DNA of 64,000 bases. Source: Kaistia geumhonensis (GTDB lineage: Bacteria; Pseudomonadota; Alphaproteobacteria; Rhizobiales; Kaistiaceae). Numbering within the stretch: the first letter of the stretch is position 1; the number at the start of each line of letters is the position of its first letter. This document shows, piece after piece, positions 9,170-17,785 of this stretch. The notes under the pieces are model-generated. The model searched no databases. It had not been told where the DNA came from and worked only from the letters and a program-made list of their open reading frames with translations. Both the position numbers and the translations under genes were made by a program. The DNA lies in assembly GCF_030815145.1 (NCBI RefSeq), contig NZ_JAUSWJ010000001.1, positions 3,038,001-3,102,000 on the forward strand. The letters run 5' to 3'.

Positions 9170-9257
9170 ATCCGCGTCCTTCGTCCTCCAAGCCCGCCCG
9201 CTGCGAGACTAGCAGCGGAAATGGGGCGGCGCGAGCGGAAAGGGAAGGGCGGAGCCG

Positions 9258-9644
9258 TCACGCGATCTCTTCGGCCACCTCCCAGACATGTCCCGAGGGA
9301 TCGGCGAAGGCGGCGGTGCGGCGGCCCCAGGGGCGGTCGACCGGGCCGTTCAGGAGCGCGACGCCGGCGGCCTGAAGCGCCTTTGCGGTGTCGTCGACGC
9401 TGGCAACGCGGATGGTGAGCAGCATGCCGGCGCCGGCCGTGGATGGCGCGACGGGGCGCGGCTCGACGAGCGGCGGCGCCTCCGACGCGGCGAGGAGATT
9501 GACCATGGCGCCCGAGAAGGCGAGCACCGCGGACACATCGTCCTCATAGACGATCTCCGGGGCGAAGACCCGCGTGTAGAAGGCCTTGGCGGCGGCGATG
9601 TCGCCGACGAAGAGGGTGATCACTTCGATCGCGTTCGGGATCAT
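9258..9644 (-). CDS. VOC (glyoxalase-fold) family protein
   Basis: 128 residues with the two beta-alpha-beta-beta-beta repeats of vicinal-oxygen-chelate proteins. The first begins IEVITLFVGDIAAAKAFYTRVF and the second MLLTIRVASVDDTAKALQAAGV, ending in GRRTAAFADPSGHVWEVAEE. The last block, with a Glu near the C terminus, is typical of metal-binding glyoxalase/bleomycin-resistance proteins. The substrate cannot be told from the sequence. Its ATG overlaps the stop of the upstream MFS gene (TGATG), so the two are coupled and the protein may act on a compound handled by that transporter. Confidence 0.82.
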   Translation of the reverse strand: MIPNAIEVITLFVGDIAAAKAFYTRVFAPEIVYEDDVSAVLAFSGAMVNLLAASEAPPLVEPRPVAPSTAGAGMLLTIRVASVDDTAKALQAAGVALLNGPVDRPWGRRTAAFADPSGHVWEVAEEIA

Positions 9645-10849
9645 CAGTGGGCTCCGGTCGGGCTGAGACGCGGCGTGCCGGTCCTCGGGAAGGCGAGCGC
9701 CACGGCGACGGCGCCGAGGCCGACGATCGCGGAGCCGATGAACAGCCAGCTATAGTCGGCGAAGCGGTCATAGATCCAGCCGCCGGCGAGCGGGCCGGCC
9801 GCCATGCCGAGGCTCGAGAGCAGCGTCGCGGCGCCGAGCACGGTGCCGAGCCGCGCCTGTCCAAAGTAGTCGCGTGCCAGCACAGCGTAGAGCGGCATCA
9901 CGCCGCCATAGGCTGCGCCGGCGACGACGGCCAGCGTGTAGAACTGGGAGAGGTCGCGCGCGAGGCTGTAGGCGAAGATCGCGACCGCCTGAACGAAGAG
10001 CCCGGCGACGAGCACCGGCTTGACGCCGATGCGGTCGGCAAGGACGCCGAACAGCACCCGGCCGCCGAGCCCGGCGAGACCTTCGATGCTGTAGATGCCG
10101 ACCGCGGCCATTGGCGCGATGCCGCAGAGGGTGGCGTAGCTCACCATGTGGAAGATCGGCCCGGAATGGGCGGCGCAGCAGGCGAAGAAGGTAAGGCCGA
10201 GCACGAGGAACTGCGGCGAGCGCAGCGCGGCAGAGGCGCTCATGCCGGCTTCCGGGGCGGCCTCGCCCGGTGCCGCCGCGCCTGCCACGGGCGGGCGGCG
10301 CACCAGAAGCGCGGCGGGGATGGTGATGAGCCAGGCGCCGATACCGATCGCCAGCATCGCGAAGCGCCAGTCATAAGCGGTGATCAGCCAGCGGGCGAAG
10401 GGCGCGACCGTCATCGGCGCCATGCCCATGCCGGCTGAGACCAGCGAGATGGCGAGGCCGCGATGCGCATCGAACCAGCCGGCGACGGCGGCGATCATCG
10501 GGGCAAGGAAAGCGCTCGCCGAAAGGCCGACCAGGACGCCGAAGGTAATCTGGAAGGCGAGCAGCGAGGTCGCCTGGCTCGCCAGCACGAGCGCCAGGCC
10601 GAGCAGCGCCGCGCCGATCAGCACCACGATCCTCGGCCCGAACCGGTCGCTCGCAATGCCCCAGCCGAAGCCGGCGAAGCCCATGACCAGGAAATTCAGC
10701 GTCATCGCCGTCGAGATGCCGGCATGCGACCAGCCGGTGCTGGCCGCCATCGGCTCGAGGAAGACCGCGAGGGAGAACATCGCGCCGATCGCGACGCAGC
10801 CCATCAGCGCTCCAAGCCCGACCATCACCCATCGATAGGATTGCGACAT
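9644..10849 (-). CDS. MFS transporter, monocarboxylate-porter-like
   Basis: 401 residues from ATG 10849 (GGGAGAGG just upstream); ATG 10864 is also possible. Twelve membrane helices are predicted by eye, with the MFS loop motif between helices 2 and 3 (GIASDRFGPRIV) and its weaker copy in the second half (GVLADRIGVKPV). The N-terminal helix with GLGALMGCVAIGAMFSLAVF and the following TGWSHAGIS resemble the oxalate/formate and monocarboxylate porters. It is coupled to the VOC gene by a one-base overlap. Substrate unknown; a carboxylate is the best guess. Confidence 0.82.
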   Translation of the reverse strand: MSQSYRWVMVGLGALMGCVAIGAMFSLAVFLEPMAASTGWSHAGISTAMTLNFLVMGFAGFGWGIASDRFGPRIVVLIGAALLGLALVLASQATSLLAFQITFGVLVGLSASAFLAPMIAAVAGWFDAHRGLAISLVSAGMGMAPMTVAPFARWLITAYDWRFAMLAIGIGAWLITIPAALLVRRPPVAGAAAPGEAAPEAGMSASAALRSPQFLVLGLTFFACCAAHSGPIFHMVSYATLCGIAPMAAVGIYSIEGLAGLGGRVLFGVLADRIGVKPVLVAGLFVQAVAIFAYSLARDLSQFYTLAVVAGAAYGGVMPLYAVLARDYFGQARLGTVLGAATLLSSLGMAAGPLAGGWIYDRFADYSWLFIGSAIVGLGAVAVALAFPRTGTPRLSPTGAH

Positions 10850-10938
10850 CGCCCTCTCCCGCATCGTGCCTCGTCGGACCAAGGACGATGCGGGAAGAGG
10901 CGGGCCGACAGCCCTGCCGAAGAATCAGAGTCGCCGCG

Positions 10939-12207
10939 TCAGGCGAGCCAGTCAGGCACCGTGTCCATGCCGATCAGGGCGTCATAGGTCTGGCGCGGGC
11001 GCACCACGGCAAATCGGTCGCCGTCGACCAGGACTTCGGCCGCCAGCGGCCGGGTGTTGTAGGTCGAGCCCTGCACGGCGCCATAGGCGCCGGCCGTCAT
11101 CACGGCGATGCGGTCGCCAGCGACAGGGACTGCCATGTCTCGGTCCAGCGCCAGATAGTCGCCCGTCTCGCAGACGCCGCCGACGACATCGGCCACGACG
11201 CGGCGCGCACCGGCCGCCGGCAGGCGCACCGGCTGGATGTCGTGATGTGCCTCGTAGAGGGTCGGCCGGATCAGGTCGTTCATGCCGGCATCGACGATGA
11301 CGAAGGTCTTGGACGAGCCTTCCTTCACATAGACGACGCTGGCGACGAGGATGCCGGCATTGCCGACGATCATGCGTCCCGGCTCGAACAGGATCTTCGC
11401 GCCCAGATTGCCCAGCCGCTTGCGGACGATCGCCGCGAAGGCGACCGGATCGGGCGGCGGCGGATCGTCGAGGCGGTAGGGAATGCCAAGCCCGCCGCCG
11501 CCGTCGACATGGTCGATCGCATGGCCGTCCTCGCGCAGCATCAGCACCAGCTCGGCGAGCAGGCCATAGGCGGCGTCATAGGGCTCCATGTCGGTGATCT
11601 GGCTGCCGATATGCATGTCGACGCCGGAGACGAGGAGGCCCGGGAGGCGCGCGGCCTCGGCATAGACCTGCCTGGCGCGCTGCCAGGGAATGCCGAACTT
11701 GTTCTCCGCCTTGCCGGTCGTGATCTTGGCATGCGTCTTGGCATCGACATCGGGATTGATGCGGATCGAGATGCGGGCGGTGGCGCCCTTCGACGATGCG
11801 ATCTCGGAGATGCGCAGGAGTTCGGGCTCGCTCTCGACATTGAAGCCGTGGATGCCGGAGTCGAGCGCCAGCGCGATCTCGCGGTCGGTCTTGGCGACGC
11901 CGGAAAAGACGATCTTCGCCGGATCGCAACCGGCAGCGAGCGCGCGCCGCAATTCGCCCTCGGAGACGACGTCCATGCCGGCGCCCTCGCGGATCAGCGT
12001 CTTGAGCACAGCCTGGTTGGAGTTCGCCTTCATGGCGTAGCAGACAAGCGTGTCGAGCCCGGCGAGCGCATCGCGGAAGACACGATAGTGGCGCACGAGG
12101 GTCGCGGTCGAATAGCAGTAGAAGGGCGTGCCGACGGCCGCAGCGATCGTCTCGACCGGGACGTCCTCGGCGAAGAGGACGCCGTCGCGATATTCGAAAT
12201 GGTTCAT
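10939..12207 (-). CDS. lysA: diaminopimelate decarboxylase
   Basis: 422 residues, the usual length. It decarboxylates meso-diaminopimelate to L-lysine, the last step of lysine synthesis. The fold-III PLP lysine is K60 in CYAMKAN. The glycine-rich PLP phosphate loop is GGGLGIPY, and the C-terminal CETGD motif supplies the active-site cysteine from the partner subunit. The ATG at 12207 gives the expected N terminus MNHFEYRDG. It follows lptM by 52 bases, a conserved pairing in proteobacteria. The aspartate-pathway gene asd is also in the window, at 57.8 kb. Confidence 0.95.
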   Translation of the reverse strand: MNHFEYRDGVLFAEDVPVETIAAAVGTPFYCYSTATLVRHYRVFRDALAGLDTLVCYAMKANSNQAVLKTLIREGAGMDVVSEGELRRALAAGCDPAKIVFSGVAKTDREIALALDSGIHGFNVESEPELLRISEIASSKGATARISIRINPDVDAKTHAKITTGKAENKFGIPWQRARQVYAEAARLPGLLVSGVDMHIGSQITDMEPYDAAYGLLAELVLMLREDGHAIDHVDGGGGLGIPYRLDDPPPPDPVAFAAIVRKRLGNLGAKILFEPGRMIVGNAGILVASVVYVKEGSSKTFVIVDAGMNDLIRPTLYEAHHDIQPVRLPAAGARRVVADVVGGVCETGDYLALDRDMAVPVAGDRIAVMTAGAYGAVQGSTYNTRPLAAEVLVDGDRFAVVRPRQTYDALIGMDTVPDWLA

Positions 12208-12259
12208 GGCGAGGCTCGAAGGGAAGGAAGATCGGAGGTTCGGGCCGCGCGGGCGCCCG

Positions 12260-12451
12260 TCAGATCAGGTGGTCGATCCAGAGCTTGCGGTCGGGGACCA
12301 TGGGCGCCGTGGTGTCGAGTTTCTGACCGGTTTTCTGTGCTTCCTCGGCCTGTTTCGCCTGGGCGCCGCCTGGCGGCGGCTCGAGCGCGCCCTTGACGCC
12401 GCAGCCCGAAAGCGCGAGCGCGGCGGCGAGGAGGAGAAGGCGGGTCACCAT
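12260..12451 (-). CDS. lptM: LptM-like small lipoprotein
   Basis: 63 residues from ATG 12451. A short hydrophobic signal ends in the lipobox LSGC, giving Cys17 as the lipidated residue, followed at once by GVKGALEPP. That CG(L/V)KG(P/A)L sequence is the hallmark of LptM (YifL), which assists assembly of the LptDE lipopolysaccharide translocon. The remaining Gln/Lys-rich tail is poorly conserved in the family. It lies between argH and lysA, as in many alphaproteobacteria, and is short enough to be missed by length-based gene finders. Confidence 0.85.
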   Translation of the reverse strand: MVTRLLLLAAALALSGCGVKGALEPPPGGAQAKQAEEAQKTGQKLDTTAPMVPDRKLWIDHLI

Positions 12452-12548
12452 GGCCAAGGCGGATCCTCGAGGTCTGACGAACGGCCGCGCATCGTAGTCT
12501 TTTGTCCATCGCTGTCGATTGACAAAATCGACAGCGGCGGCGGGGATG

Positions 12549-13949
12549 TCATCCCCTGGCCTTCGCCTCGCGTTCCAGCGCACGCTGCCAGCGTTTCGCC
12601 TGCGCGCGGACATTCTTGGGCGAGGTTCCGCCATAGCTGGTGCGGCTGCGCACCGACTTGTCGACGGTCAGGACGGAATAGACGCGGTCGTCGATGGCGC
12701 CATGCACGGCCTGCAGCGCCGAGAGCGGCAGGCGCGACAGCTCGACGCCCTGCTCGGCCGCCAGCGCCACGATCCGGCCGGTGACGTGATGCGCCTCCCG
12801 GAACGGCATGCCGAGCGTGCGCACGAGCCAGTCGGCGAGATCGGTCGCGGTGGAAAAGCCCGAGCCGGCGGCCTTCTTCATGACGGCGGCCTCAGGCTCC
12901 ATGTCGCGCACCATGCCGTCCGTGGCGGCGATGGCGAGTTCCAGACTCTCGAAGGCGTCGAAGACCTGTTCCTTGTCTTCCTGCATGTCCTTCTGATAGG
13001 CGAGCGGCAACCCTTTCATCACGATCTTCAGCGCCGTCTCGGCGCCGATGATGCGCCCGGTCTTGGCGCGCACCAGCTCGGCCGCGTCGGGATTGCGCTT
13101 CTGCGGCATGATCGAGGAGCCGGTGGTGAAGCGGTCCGAAAGGCGGATGAAGCGGAACTGCGCCGACGACCAGATCACGATCTCCTCGGCGAAGCGCGAC
13201 AGGTGGATGGCGCAGAGGCTCGCCGCCGCGAGGGCCTCGATGGCGAAGTCGCGATCGGAGACGCTGTCGAGGGAATTGGCGGTCGGCCTGTCGAAGCCGA
13301 GCGCCTTCGCGGTCATGGCGCGGTCGATCGGGAACGAGGTGCCGGCGAGCGCTGCCGCGCCGAGCGGGCTCTCGTTGAGGCGGGCGCGGGCATCGGCGAA
13401 GCGGCCGCGATCGCGCGCGATCATCTCGACATAGGCGAGGAGATGATGGCCGAAGGTTACCGGCTGCGCGCTCTGCAGATGGGTGAAGCCCGGCATCGCA
13501 AGGCCGGCATGCTCGAAGGCCTTGTCGGCGAGGGCGGATTGCAGCGCGGCGAGCGCCACGTCGACGCCGTCGAGCCAGTCGCGGACAAAGAGCTTGAAGT
13601 CGAGCGCGACCTGGTCGTTGCGCGAGCGGGCCGTGTGCAGGCGGCCGGCGGCATCGCCGATCAGTTCCTTGAGGCGCGACTCGATGTTGAGATGGATGTC
13701 CTCGAGCGCACGCGAGAAGTTGAAGCGGCTCTCCTCGATCTCTCGCAGGATCGTGTCTAGACCTGCGACGATCTTTTCGGCATCGTCCGCGCCGATGATA
13801 CCCTGGCGTGCGAGCATCATCGCATGGGCCTTCGAGCCGGCGATGTCCTGGCGGTAGAGCTTCCGGTCGAAATCGATCGACGCGTTGATCTCTTCCATGA
13901 TCGCGGCGGGCCCTTCGGAGAAGCGGCCGCCCCACATCGCATTGCTCAT
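12549..13949 (-). CDS. argH: argininosuccinate lyase
   Basis: 466 residues from ATG 13949, giving the standard N terminus [10 protein letters not shown]; the open frame runs further upstream but crosses into tlpA. The enzyme splits argininosuccinate to arginine and fumarate. The superfamily signature [12 protein letters not shown] lies at about 280-290 and contains the catalytic serine loop. HTARSRNDQ at about 108-116 is the second conserved block. The start is only 30 bases from the divergent tlpA start, so the promoters must overlap coding sequence. lptM and lysA follow on the same strand. Confidence 0.95.
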   Translation of the reverse strand: MSNAMWGGRFSEGPAAIMEEINASIDFDRKLYRQDIAGSKAHAMMLARQGIIGADDAEKIVAGLDTILREIEESRFNFSRALEDIHLNIESRLKELIGDAAGRLHTARSRNDQVALDFKLFVRDWLDGVDVALAALQSALADKAFEHAGLAMPGFTHLQSAQPVTFGHHLLAYVEMIARDRGRFADARARLNESPLGAAALAGTSFPIDRAMTAKALGFDRPTANSLDSVSDRDFAIEALAAASLCAIHLSRFAEEIVIWSSAQFRFIRLSDRFTTGSSIMPQKRNPDAAELVRAKTGRIIGAETALKIVMKGLPLAYQKDMQEDKEQVFDAFESLELAIAATDGMVRDMEPEAAVMKKAAGSGFSTATDLADWLVRTLGMPFREAHHVTGRIVALAAEQGVELSRLPLSALQAVHGAIDDRVYSVLTVDKSVRSRTSYGGTSPKNVRAQAKRWQRALEREAKARG

Positions 13950-13979
13950 GAACGCTCTCTTCGGGAAGGATGATCCGAC

Positions 13980-14639
13980 ATGGTGACAAGAGGCGGCGGG
14001 AAGCGCCTTCCTCTGGTGCTGGGCTTGGCGGCGGTCGCAGGGATCGCCGCGGGTGTGGCGGTCGTATACGTGAGGGAAGGGGGGCGTGGCAACCAAGCCG
14101 CGACCGCGGTTTCGGATTGCGCCGGTGCCGTCAAGGCCGCGGCGGCTCTGGCGCCGCTGGCCAAGGGCGAGGTGGCGGCCTTCCAGGTCGCCGACCGTCC
14201 GGTGTCGCTCGCCCATCTCGCCTTCCAGAAGGCGGATGGCAGCGCTGCGACGCTCGCCGACTTCGCCGGCAAGACGGTTCTTCTCAATCTCTGGGCGACA
14301 TGGTGCGTGCCCTGCCGCAAGGAGATGCCCGCCCTCGACCGGCTGGCGGAAGCGGAAGGGGGAACGGATTTCGCCGTCGTCCCGGTCTCGATCGACACCC
14401 AGGACCCCGGCAAGCCGAAGGCCTTCCTCGGCGAGATCGGCGTCAAGGCGCTGCCGCTCTATGTCGATCCGAGCACCAAGATCTTCTCGGCGCTGAAGGG
14501 CGAGGCGATGGCCGTCGGCCTGCCGACGACGGTGCTGATCGACGGCAAGGGCTGCGCGCTTGGCGTCGTTTCGGGGCCTGCGGAATGGGACTCGGCCGAC
14601 GCGAAGGCGCTGATCGCCGCCGCGCGCAACGGCGCCTGA
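13980..14639 (+). CDS. tlpA: TlpA-like membrane-anchored thiol:disulfide oxidoreductase
   Basis: 219 residues. An uncleaved N-terminal membrane helix (about 11-31) anchors a periplasmic thioredoxin fold. The active site is W-C109-VP-C112 in [14 protein letters not shown], with the cis-proline loop in GLPTTVLID. TlpA reduces disulfides needed for cytochrome oxidase copper-site assembly and cytochrome c maturation. A further Cys pair (C47 and a Cys in DGKGCALG) lies outside the CxxC, as in Bradyrhizobium TlpA. AAGGA eight bases upstream supports the ATG at 13980. It is divergent from argH, a conserved arrangement in this order. Confidence 0.9.
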   Translation: MVTRGGGKRLPLVLGLAAVAGIAAGVAVVYVREGGRGNQAATAVSDCAGAVKAAAALAPLAKGEVAAFQVADRPVSLAHLAFQKADGSAATLADFAGKTVLLNLWATWCVPCRKEMPALDRLAEAEGGTDFAVVPVSIDTQDPGKPKAFLGEIGVKALPLYVDPSTKIFSALKGEAMAVGLPTTVLIDGKGCALGVVSGPAEWDSADAKALIAAARNGA

Positions 14640-14645
14640 TCCCCG

Positions 14646-15479
14646 TCAGGCCGCGGCGCCGAGCGAGAACAGCGGGCGCTGGCCGAGCCGCCGGCTCGCC
14701 CCGGCGCCGATCGCGAGCGCGAACCCGTGCCGGGCGAGGATCGGCACGAGATCGACGATGTCGAGCGAGCCGTGCCGCTCGAGCGTCAGCGCCGGGCAGC
14801 CCTCGGGGCCGAGCCCGGCATAGCGATGAAAGGCGAGGATCGATGTCGAGATCGGCGCATGGCGCGGATGGGCGGCGCGGACCGCGGCCTCGTCGCGATG
14901 ACGCAGGATCGGTAGCCGCGTGCCGGCGAAGTCGAGCGCCAGCGGCAGCGCCTCGAAATGGGCCGGCTCCTCGGCCGCGCCGGTCGCATGATGTGACCGG
15001 TTGGCGGAGGTTACGCAGAGATAGCGGGTGCCCAGCATCTCCGTCGCTGCCGCCACCATGATGTTGGAGGGGCATCGGCTGCCGGGCGACACGAACTGCA
15101 CCGTGCGCCGGCCGCCGTCCTCGCCGGCGAGATGGGTGGGGATCGATGCCGCCGCCGGGCCCCGCAGGCCGATCGGTCCAGCATCGAGAAGCTCGTCGAA
15201 CAGCGAGAGCAGGGCCGGCCGCGGGAAGACGCGCGGCACGGCGTCCCAGTCGAACAGGGCCTCCATGTGCCGCCGCGTCGTCAGCGCACTGCCTGTCTGT
15301 CCGGCCGGGCGGCCCTTCATGAGATTGGCGCGCGCGACGCTCCCGGCATCCGGCCGCATCGACAGCGCGTAGATATTGCCGAAGGCATGCGCCAGCGGCT
15401 GGCCGGAGGCGATCAGGGCGGCCGCCACGCGGCGGTCGGCGGCGACGTCGACGAAGGCAGGCTTGACGAGGGCGTCCAT
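14646..15479 (-). CDS. divergent YrdC/Sua5-like domain protein
   Basis: 277 residues from ATG 15479; an in-frame TTG at 15500 is the alternative. No annotation is obvious at first reading, but the blocks match the order of a YrdC domain: NIYALSMRPDAGSVARANLMKGRP at about 33-56 recalls the YGL...L(K)xRP substrate-binding region, followed by RGPAAASIPTHL, CPSNIMVAAAT and VTSANRS at about 168-174, the TSAN motif. YrdC/Sua5 makes threonylcarbamoyl-AMP for tRNA t6A. This copy has an unusual N terminus and about 100 extra C-terminal residues, so it may act on another substrate. It is convergent with tlpA and downstream of an MFS pump. Confidence 0.6.
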   Translation of the reverse strand: MDALVKPAFVDVAADRRVAAALIASGQPLAHAFGNIYALSMRPDAGSVARANLMKGRPAGQTGSALTTRRHMEALFDWDAVPRVFPRPALLSLFDELLDAGPIGLRGPAAASIPTHLAGEDGGRRTVQFVSPGSRCPSNIMVAAATEMLGTRYLCVTSANRSHHATGAAEEPAHFEALPLALDFAGTRLPILRHRDEAAVRAAHPRHAPISTSILAFHRYAGLGPEGCPALTLERHGSLDIVDLVPILARHGFALAIGAGASRRLGQRPLFSLGAAA

Positions 15480-15502
15480 GGTCGGCTTCCCATCCTGCAA
15501 TG

Positions 15503-15526
15503 TGCATCAGCGAAAAGGTTGATGCA
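15503..15526 (-). promoter_or_regulatory. inverted repeat upstream of the YrdC-like gene
   Basis: TGCATCA and TGATGCA form a perfect 7-base repeat with ten bases between, ending 24 bases before the ATG at 15479. It could be an operator for the YrdC-like gene. Confidence 0.4.
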
Positions 15527-15551
15527 GAGCAGGAAAGCCCAAGGCCGGACG

Positions 15552-15579
15552 CCCGGCTATGACAGGCGTCACAGCCGGG
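15552..15579 (-). terminator. hairpin after the Bcr/CflA-like transporter
   Basis: A twelve-pair stem with one mismatch, CCCGGCTATGAC with GTCACAGCCGG, around a four-base AGGC loop. It lies 19 bases past the stop on the transcribed minus strand. There is no U tract, so termination or attenuation is uncertain. Confidence 0.45.
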
Positions 15580-15597
15580 GCGCCCGACGTCGCTGGA

Positions 15598-16767
15598 TCA
15601 GGAACGGTCCGCGAGCACCCCCAGCAGGAGCGTCGCCAGCCCGGTGATGACCGCGCCGCCGAGCGCCAGCGGCCAGAGACCGAGCGCGATGAACGGCGCG
15701 ACGAGCGCCGTTCCGGCGGCGGCGGTGGCGAGGATGCCGGCGACGACCAGTGCGGCACCCCGCGAATGATCGCCTTCCGCGGCCATGATCGCCTGGTGAA
15801 AGCCGACCGGTCCCCGCACCCCGAAGCCGAGATTGACGAAGATCCAGATCGCTACCACCACGACGAGGCTCGTGCCGCCTGTCGCCGCATAGAGCAGCAG
15901 CACCAGGAAAGCGGCGGCAAGGAGCGCGGTGCCGGAGACGATCACCCGCTCGACCCCGAAGCGGACGGCCAGACGGCTCGACAGCGTGGCGCCGACGATG
16001 AAGGACGTGATGCCGACGACCTGCAGGATGACGAATTCGCGGATTCCGAGGCCGAGAGGTCCGGTGATGACCGCCGGTGCGCCGAAGACGAACACGAGCA
16101 GCCCGCCGAGCGCGAAGGACTGGCTGAGCGCATAGCGCAGGAAACGCCGACTGGAGAGAATCGTCCAATAGGTCTTGTGACGCTCCAGCGCCTCGGCCCG
16201 TCCCGGAAGCCTGCCCGAGAGGGCCACCAGCGTCAGCGTCAGGACGAGACCGAGCCCGCCGAGAACGAAGAAGGAAACCTGCCAGCCGCCGAGCGTCAGG
16301 AGCGAGGCTCCCGCGATGGGCGCCAGCGCGGGCGCGAGCGCCTCGACCGAGCCCAGGCGGCCGATGGCGGCCGCGGCGCGGTCCTCCGCGAACATGCCCT
16401 TGATGAAGCCCGGCGCGAAGACGGCAGGCGCCGCTCCGAACGCGCCCTGCGCCAGTCGGAGGGCGACGAGCCATTCCATGGAGGGCGCGAAGGCTGCGGC
16501 GAACGAGGCCAGCGTGAAGAGGCCGAGCGACCAGACGAGGAGGCCCCGCGGGTCATGGCGCGCGCCGAGTTCGCCGAAGGCGAGGAGCCCGACGAGCGTG
16601 CCGAGCGCATAGGCGGCCAGCACCATCTGCGCGCGCTCGATTGAGCTTCCAAAGGCCTCCGGCAGGCTCGGGACGGCCGGCAGGACGAGATCTGTTCCGG
16701 CGATGCCGAGCAGCGTCGTCCCGGCCACGAGGGCGAACAGCGCATGCGGGTTGAGGGACCGCGTCAT
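15598..16767 (-). CDS. MFS drug-efflux transporter, Bcr/CflA-like
   Basis: 389 residues and about twelve membrane helices. Helix 1 contains GTDLVLPAVPSLPEAFG, the DxxLPAxP pattern typical of the DHA1 Bcr/CflA group of proton-driven exporters. The loop after helix 2 is FGELGARHDPRGLL, a weakened form of the MFS GxLxDRxGRR motif. It precedes the YrdC-like gene on the same strand by about 120 bases that contain two inverted repeats, so co-transcription is possible but uncertain. Substrate unknown. Confidence 0.8.
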   Translation of the reverse strand: MTRSLNPHALFALVAGTTLLGIAGTDLVLPAVPSLPEAFGSSIERAQMVLAAYALGTLVGLLAFGELGARHDPRGLLVWSLGLFTLASFAAAFAPSMEWLVALRLAQGAFGAAPAVFAPGFIKGMFAEDRAAAAIGRLGSVEALAPALAPIAGASLLTLGGWQVSFFVLGGLGLVLTLTLVALSGRLPGRAEALERHKTYWTILSSRRFLRYALSQSFALGGLLVFVFGAPAVITGPLGLGIREFVILQVVGITSFIVGATLSSRLAVRFGVERVIVSGTALLAAAFLVLLLYAATGGTSLVVVVAIWIFVNLGFGVRGPVGFHQAIMAAEGDHSRGAALVVAGILATAAAGTALVAPFIALGLWPLALGGAVITGLATLLLGVLADRS

Positions 16768-16827
16768 GGCGGACCTCCGTCTAAATGTGCAGATGGATCG
16801 GGTGGGGCGCGGCGGGCGCCCCCAGTG

Positions 16828-17709
16828 CTACCGGGTCGGGACGGGCGTCTCGCCGCGATAGTCGTAGAAGCCGCGATTGGTCTTGCGGCCGAGCCAGCCG
16901 GCTTCGACATATTTGACCAGCAGCGGACATGGTCGATACTTGGAATCGGCCAGTCCCTCATAGAGCACCTGCATGATCGAGAGGCAGGTGTCGAGGCCAA
17001 TGAAATCCGCCAGTTGCAGCGGTCCCATCGGATGGTTGGCGCCGAGCTTCATCGCCGTGTCGATGGCGTCCACCGAGCCGACGCCCTCATAGAGAACGTA
17101 GATCGCCTCGTTGATCATCGGCAGCAGGATGCGGTTGACCATGAAGCCGGGAAAATCCTCGGCGACCGCCACGGTCTTGCCGAGCCGGGCGACATAGGCC
17201 TTGGCGGCCTCGAAGGTCTCGTCCCCGGTGGCAATGCCGCGGATGAGCTCGACCAGCTGCATCACCGGCACCGGATTCATGAAGTGGATGCCGATGAAGC
17301 GCTCCGGCCGGTCGGAGGCCGAGGCGAGGCGGGTGATCGAGATCGACGAGGTGTTGGTCGCGAGCATCGCATCGGGGCGCAGCACCGGGCAGACGCCGGC
17401 GAAGATCTTGCGCTTGACCTGCTCGTCCTCGGTCGCCGCCTCGATGACGAGGTCGCAGCTGCCGAGCGCGTCCACCGAAGGGGCGGCGGTCACGCGCGCC
17501 AGAGCGGCCTTGCGGTCTTCCTCGGTGATGCGGCCGGAATGGACCTGGCGCGACAGGTTGCCGTCGATCGTGGCGAGGCCCTTGCGGACCCGCTCCTCGG
17601 CGATGTCGTGCAGCACGACGTCGAAGCCGGCGAGCGCGCTGACATGGGCGATGCCATTGCCCATCTGCCCGGCGCCGATCACCCCAACCTTCGATATCGC
17701 CTCTGCCAT
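16828..17709 (-). CDS. 3-hydroxybutyryl-CoA dehydrogenase
   Basis: 293 residues, the usual length. It interconverts (S)-3-hydroxyacyl-CoA and 3-ketoacyl-CoA with NAD(H) in fatty-acid or polyhydroxybutyrate metabolism. The Rossmann motif GAGQMGNGIA is at about 11-20. The catalytic histidine lies in FIGIHFMNPVPVM, and the C-terminal dimerisation domain contains ANHPMGPLQLADFIGLD. The gene follows etfA by 76 bases on the same strand. This placement next to electron-transfer flavoprotein is conserved in Hyphomicrobiales and suggests that ETF and the dehydrogenase serve the same beta-oxidation flux. Confidence 0.93.
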   Translation of the reverse strand: MAEAISKVGVIGAGQMGNGIAHVSALAGFDVVLHDIAEERVRKGLATIDGNLSRQVHSGRITEEDRKAALARVTAAPSVDALGSCDLVIEAATEDEQVKRKIFAGVCPVLRPDAMLATNTSSISITRLASASDRPERFIGIHFMNPVPVMQLVELIRGIATGDETFEAAKAYVARLGKTVAVAEDFPGFMVNRILLPMINEAIYVLYEGVGSVDAIDTAMKLGANHPMGPLQLADFIGLDTCLSIMQVLYEGLADSKYRPCPLLVKYVEAGWLGRKTNRGFYDYRGETPVPTR

Positions 17710-17785
17710 TGTCCTACGCCGCCCCTTGCCTGCCCTTTGCCGGAGACTTTAGTGCAAAGGAGAGGCTGCGTCCAAGGCGAAGGGC

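Noticed and set aside
10888-12396. A 502-codon plus-strand frame antisense to lysA and lptM
   Set aside because: lysA motifs (PLP lysine, CETGD) are on the minus strand; the antisense frame is compositional.
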